Positions 4,652 to 6,996 of a stretch of DNA of 6,996 nt are shown here, piece by piece. Position 1 is the first letter of the stretch. The number at the start of each line of letters is the position of its first letter. Under the pieces are notes generated by a model. The model had not been told where the DNA came from and did not search any database. It saw nothing but the letters and a program-made list of their open reading frames with translations. The DNA comes from Opitutaceae bacterium (GTDB lineage Bacteria; Verrucomicrobiota; Verrucomicrobiia; Opitutales; Opitutaceae): positions 1-6,996 of the forward strand of contig JAHFTG010000112.1 of NCBI GenBank assembly GCA_023269455.1, read 5' to 3'. A program made the translations under genes and the position numbers.

Positions 4652-5335
4652 ATGAAGGTTGTCGTGCTTTGTTCCGGCGGGATGGATTCGGTGACTGCGC
4701 TCCACTGGGCGCGGACGCATCACACCGTCGTGGCCGCGTTGAGCTTCGACTACGGCGCGAAGCACAACCCTCGCGAGATCCCCTTCGCCGCCCAGCATGC
4801 CGACCGCCTCGGCGTGCGCCACGAAGTCGTGCGGCTGGATTTCGTCAACCGGCTCTTCGCTTCCGATCTGCTCACGTCCGGCGGCGACATCCCCGAGGGC
4901 CACTACGAGGCGGCCAACATGAAACAGACGGTCGTTCCCTTTAGAAATGCCGTGATGCTGTCCATCGCCACCGGGTTCGCCGAAAGCGCGGGGGCGGAGG
5001 CGCTCGTGATCGCCGCGCACGGCGGCGACCACGCGATCTACCCGGATTGCCGCGAGGCTTTTATGCGCGCGATGGGCGACGCCATGCGTCTCGGCACCTA
5101 CGCGGGCATCGCGTTGTTGCGGCCCTTCATTTCCTTCACGAAAGGCCGCATCGTCTCCGAGGGCACGCAGCTCGGCGTGGATTTCGGCCGCACGTGGTCG
5201 TGCTACAAAGGCGCCGCCATCCACTGCGGCAAATGCGGCACCTGCGTGGAGCGCCGAGAGGCGTTCATCGAAGCCGGCGTGCCCGACCCGACCGCCTACG
5301 AAAGCACCGAACCGCTGCCACCGCGCCCCGTCTGA
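4652..5335 (+). CDS. queC: QueC, 7-cyano-7-deazaguanine (preQ0) synthase
   Basis: This 227-residue ATP-dependent enzyme converts 7-carboxy-7-deazaguanine to preQ0, using ammonia and two ATP, in the cytoplasm. The N-terminal PP-loop is SGGMDS (8-13), followed by SFDYGAKHNPRE (31-42). The family segment KQTVVPFRNAVMLSIA covers 91-106. The zinc site near the C-terminus uses C184, C192, C195 and C198 (CYKGAAIHCGKCGTC). Length and motif order match full-length QueC. The ATG at 4652 starts directly on the first beta strand (MKVVVLCSGG), with only a weak AGG ahead of it. The gene lies 5 bp upstream of queE, whose product supplies its substrate, so they form an operon. No folE or queD lies in the window. 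The pathway product may serve queuosine in tRNA; preQ0 can also feed 7-deazapurine DNA modification, for which nothing is visible here. Confidence 0.97.
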   Translation: MKVVVLCSGGMDSVTALHWARTHHTVVAALSFDYGAKHNPREIPFAAQHADRLGVRHEVVRLDFVNRLFASDLLTSGGDIPEGHYEAANMKQTVVPFRNAVMLSIATGFAESAGAEALVIAAHGGDHAIYPDCREAFMRAMGDAMRLGTYAGIALLRPFISFTKGRIVSEGTQLGVDFGRTWSCYKGAAIHCGKCGTCVERREAFIEAGVPDPTAYESTEPLPPRPV

Positions 5336-5340
5336 AGCCG

Positions 5341-6033
5341 ATGTTCATCTCTGAAACCTTTTACTCGCTCCAAGGCGAAGGCGAGCTGACCGGCGTGCCG
5401 TCGGTCTTCATCCGCACCTCCGGCTGCAACCTGCGCTGCAACTGGTGCGACACGCCCTACGCCTCGTGGAATCCCGAGGGCACGGAGCGCTCCATCGACG
5501 AACTCGTAGCCGAGGTCCGCCGTCATCCCGCCCGCCATGTCGTGCTCACCGGCGGCGAGCCGATGATCGCCAAAAACATCCGCGACCTCGCCGCTTCGCT
5601 CCGCGCCGCCGGCCAGCACATCACGATCGAAACCGCCGCCACCGTCGCGCCCGACGGCATCGCCTGCGACCTCGCCTCGCTCTCGCCGAAGCTCCGCAAC
5701 TCCCTCCCCGACGACCGCCTGCCCGCCGCCTGGCGCGAACGCCACGAGGCCGCCCGTTGGAATCCCGACGCCGTGCGCGCGTGGGTCGATGGCTACGCCT
5801 ATCAGTTTAAATTCGTCGTCTCCTCCCCCGCCGACGTCGAGGAACTCGAAGCCCTGCTCGCGTCCCTCGGCCGCGACATCCCACGCCATAAAATCCTCCT
5901 CATGCCCGAGGCCGTCTCGCTCGAGCGCATGCGCGAACGCGCCGCGTGGCTCGGCGACCTTTGCAAAACGCGCGGCTACCGGTATGCTCACCGCCTGCAT
6001 ATCGAACTCTATGGCAACAAACGCGGCACCTGA
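5341..6033 (+). CDS. queE: QueE, 7-carboxy-7-deazaguanine synthase (radical SAM)
   Basis: This 230-residue radical S-adenosylmethionine enzyme contracts 6-carboxy-5,6,7,8-tetrahydropterin to 7-carboxy-7-deazaguanine, the step before QueC. The family N-terminus is QGEGELTGVPSVFIRTSGC (11-29). The [4Fe-4S] cluster ligands are C29-x3-C33-x2-C36 (CNLRCNWC), followed by DTPYASW. The SAM-binding GGEP is at 71-74, with ETAAT at 97-101 and LASLSPKL at 111-118. The C-terminus RLHIELYGNKRGT resembles the HxxLyGN ending common in the family. The ATG at 5341 lies 5 bp after the queC stop and starts directly on MFISETFYSLQGEG. The frame stays open upstream inside queC, but that is antisense-free shadow and carries no family sequence. 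The 3' end overlaps the following exoD-like gene by 23 bp, consistent with cotranscription. Confidence 0.96.
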   Translation: MFISETFYSLQGEGELTGVPSVFIRTSGCNLRCNWCDTPYASWNPEGTERSIDELVAEVRRHPARHVVLTGGEPMIAKNIRDLAASLRAAGQHITIETAATVAPDGIACDLASLSPKLRNSLPDDRLPAAWRERHEAARWNPDAVRAWVDGYAYQFKFVVSSPADVEELEALLASLGRDIPRHKILLMPEAVSLERMRERAAWLGDLCKTRGYRYAHRLHIELYGNKRGT

Positions 6034-6760
6034 GCCCCCCGTGCCCGAACGTGATCCCTCGGCGGCCGCCGCGAACCCCGGCCGCTCCGAACCGCTCGAC
6101 GCGCCAGCCGACGGCGCCCTCGTGCCGTTCACCGGCCCGCGCACGCGCAAACTCTCCGAAGAACTGGAGCGCATCATCGTCGAGTTTCACACGCGTCCGG
6201 TGACGTTGCGCGAGGTGATCGTGGTGTTGCAGGGCCGCGCCTACAACCTGCTCATGCTGCTGCTGGCGCTGCCGTTCCTGCTGCCCATCCCGCTGCCCGG
6301 CCTCTCGACCGCCCTCGGGCTGGTCATCGCGATCATCGCCGCCCGCCTCACCCTCGGACAAAGCCCCTGGCTGCCCGCCCGCCTGCTCGACCGCGAACTC
6401 CCCCCGAAGCTCTTCCCCACGATTCTCGGCGGCGCCCGCCGTGTCCTGCGTTTTTTGGAGGTCATGCTGCGCCCGCGCCTGCTTTGGCTGACCGCCTCCC
6501 CGCTGCTCACGCAGTTGCACGCGTTCATCATTTTCACCGCCGCCGCCGTGCTCCTGCTGCCGCTTCCGCCGGGCACCAATTTCCCGCCGGCCCTCTGCAT
6601 CGTCATCATGGCGGGCGGCCTCCTCGAACGCGACGGCCTGTTCATCCTCGGAGGCTACATCGCCTTCGCGCTTAATTGCCTGTTCTTCGCCTTCTTCGCC
6701 GTTTACGGCCCGAAGATCATTCACTCGGTCTATCTCTGGTTCACGGGCTTCTTCGCGTAA
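6011..6760 (+). CDS. ExoD-family (exopolysaccharide synthesis, ExoD) membrane protein
   Basis: This 249-residue integral membrane protein carries the ExoD signature: LALPFLLPIPLPGLSTALG (85-103), GQSPWLP (116-122) and, near the end, LLERDGLFILGG (204-215). About 60 hydrophilic, proline- and alanine-rich residues come first, then roughly five hydrophobic segments (around 77-92, 98-112, 170-185, 190-205 and 208-230). ExoD was named from rhizobial mutants altered in exopolysaccharide and alkaline tolerance; its biochemical activity is not established, so the function here is unknown. The ATG at 6011 overlaps the 3' end of queE by 23 bp in another frame, suggesting translational coupling. An ATG at 5984 in the same frame is a weaker alternative. 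No Shine-Dalgarno is visible. Its place in a queCE operon may reflect shared transcription rather than shared function. Confidence 0.88.
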   Translation: MATNAAPEPPVPERDPSAAAANPGRSEPLDAPADGALVPFTGPRTRKLSEELERIIVEFHTRPVTLREVIVVLQGRAYNLLMLLLALPFLLPIPLPGLSTALGLVIAIIAARLTLGQSPWLPARLLDRELPPKLFPTILGGARRVLRFLEVMLRPRLLWLTASPLLTQLHAFIIFTAAAVLLLPLPPGTNFPPALCIVIMAGGLLERDGLFILGGYIAFALNCLFFAFFAVYGPKIIHSVYLWFTGFFA

Positions 6761-6903
6761 TATCTGCGGCGGCCCGCTTCGCCGACGGTTCCTGTTAACC
6801 AAAAGCCGGACCGTGCGCGAATCTTTGCAATTCATGCATGGCTCCGGCTCGGGGTTTGCTTTATCCTGTGCTCGATCCGCCCGCGAACCCACCGCGCCTC
6901 ACC

Positions 6904-6996
6904 ATGGACTCCTCCGCCGCTTCCTCCGAACGCCTCCGTCACGCCATCAATCTCCGCCTCGAACTCCTCGGCTGCCAGCCCGTCGAGGACGACCAA
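6904..6996 (+). CDS. Unrecognised protein, N-terminal 31 residues (3' truncated by window edge)
   Basis: An open frame starts MDSSAASSERLRHAINLRLELLGCQPVEDDQ and runs off the window. The first eight residues are small and serine-rich; the next stretch (ERLRHAINLRLELLG) is a plausible amphipathic helix. I cannot name the family from this length. A second in-frame ATG at 6838 would add 22 residues rich in proline; a stop at 6796-6798 bounds the frame. The ATG at 6904 is preferred because the added residues look non-conserved. Neither start has a Shine-Dalgarno. The 143 bp between the ExoD-family gene and this start contain no convincing terminator, so it could be cotranscribed or have its own unseen promoter. 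Confidence 0.5.
   Translation, partial: MDSSAASSERLRHAINLRLELLGCQPVEDDQ

Noticed and set aside
4523..5224. Upstream extension of the rnd frame through the antisense of queC, giving a 606-residue protein
   Set aside because: The added part is the complement of a fully motif-bearing queC and has no RNase D features; high GC content keeps antisense frames open.
5296..6177. Minus-strand open frame of 293 residues opposite queE
   Set aside because: Glycine- and alanine-rich shadow of queE; queE shows all radical SAM motifs on the plus strand.
5900..6892. Long minus-strand open frame of 330 residues opposite queE and the ExoD-family gene
   Set aside because: Low-complexity R/G/E/Q-rich composition, no domain, and it is the shadow of two genes supported by family motifs.
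6761..6903. Terminator after the ExoD-family gene
   Set aside because: Only short imperfect GC inverted repeats are present and no U-tract follows them.

Overview
The window is GC-rich, densely coding bacterial chromosome. It carries a linked oleC/oleD pair (long-chain olefin / beta-lactone pathway), start sites without Shine-Dalgarno sequences, and stop-free heptamer micro-arrays inside genes. Together these point, at moderate confidence, to Verrucomicrobiota, perhaps the Opitutales. The assignment is inference from gene content; no marker gene settles it. No stretch over 300 bases lacks a gene.

Layout. Positions 1-213 (+) hold the C-terminal end of a SpoU/TrmH-family RNA 2'-O-ribose methyltransferase. 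It converges tail to tail with a minus-strand block, and both stop codons lie within one TTAA. Transcribed right to left, that block is rnd (RNase D, 4522-3404), a small lipoprotein gene (3330-3073) with a good intrinsic terminator, oleC (beta-lactone synthetase, 2972-1272) and oleD (NAD(P)H-dependent reductase, 1256-210). A 129-bp divergent intergenic region containing a perfect 20-bp palindrome separates rnd from a plus-strand operon: queC (4652-5335), queE (5341-6033) and an ExoD-family membrane protein gene (6011-6760). A 143-bp gap with no convincing terminator follows, then the first 31 codons of an unrecognised gene (6904 onward).

How the genes work together. OleD reduces the 2-alkyl-3-keto acid made by OleA, and OleC cyclises the resulting beta-hydroxy acid with ATP to a beta-lactone, which OleB would decarboxylate to an olefin. 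Neither oleA nor oleB is in the window, so the pathway is split or truncated here. QueE and QueC carry out the last two steps to preQ0, the 7-deazaguanine precursor of queuosine and related modifications.

Most unusual content. Three unrelated 7-bp-period tandem arrays (1217-1244, 1721-1748, 2482-2516) lie inside the two ole genes, each translated and each in the only orientation that leaves the reading frame open. Two of them directly abut a perfect inverted repeat with a 3-nt loop. At the 2482 array, one 20-bp arm is the codons leading into the OleC ATP-binding loop and the other is an inverted copy of those codons. This heptamer-array-plus-fold-back arrangement looks like the scar of a specific insertion or repair process and is the best candidate here for something undescribed.
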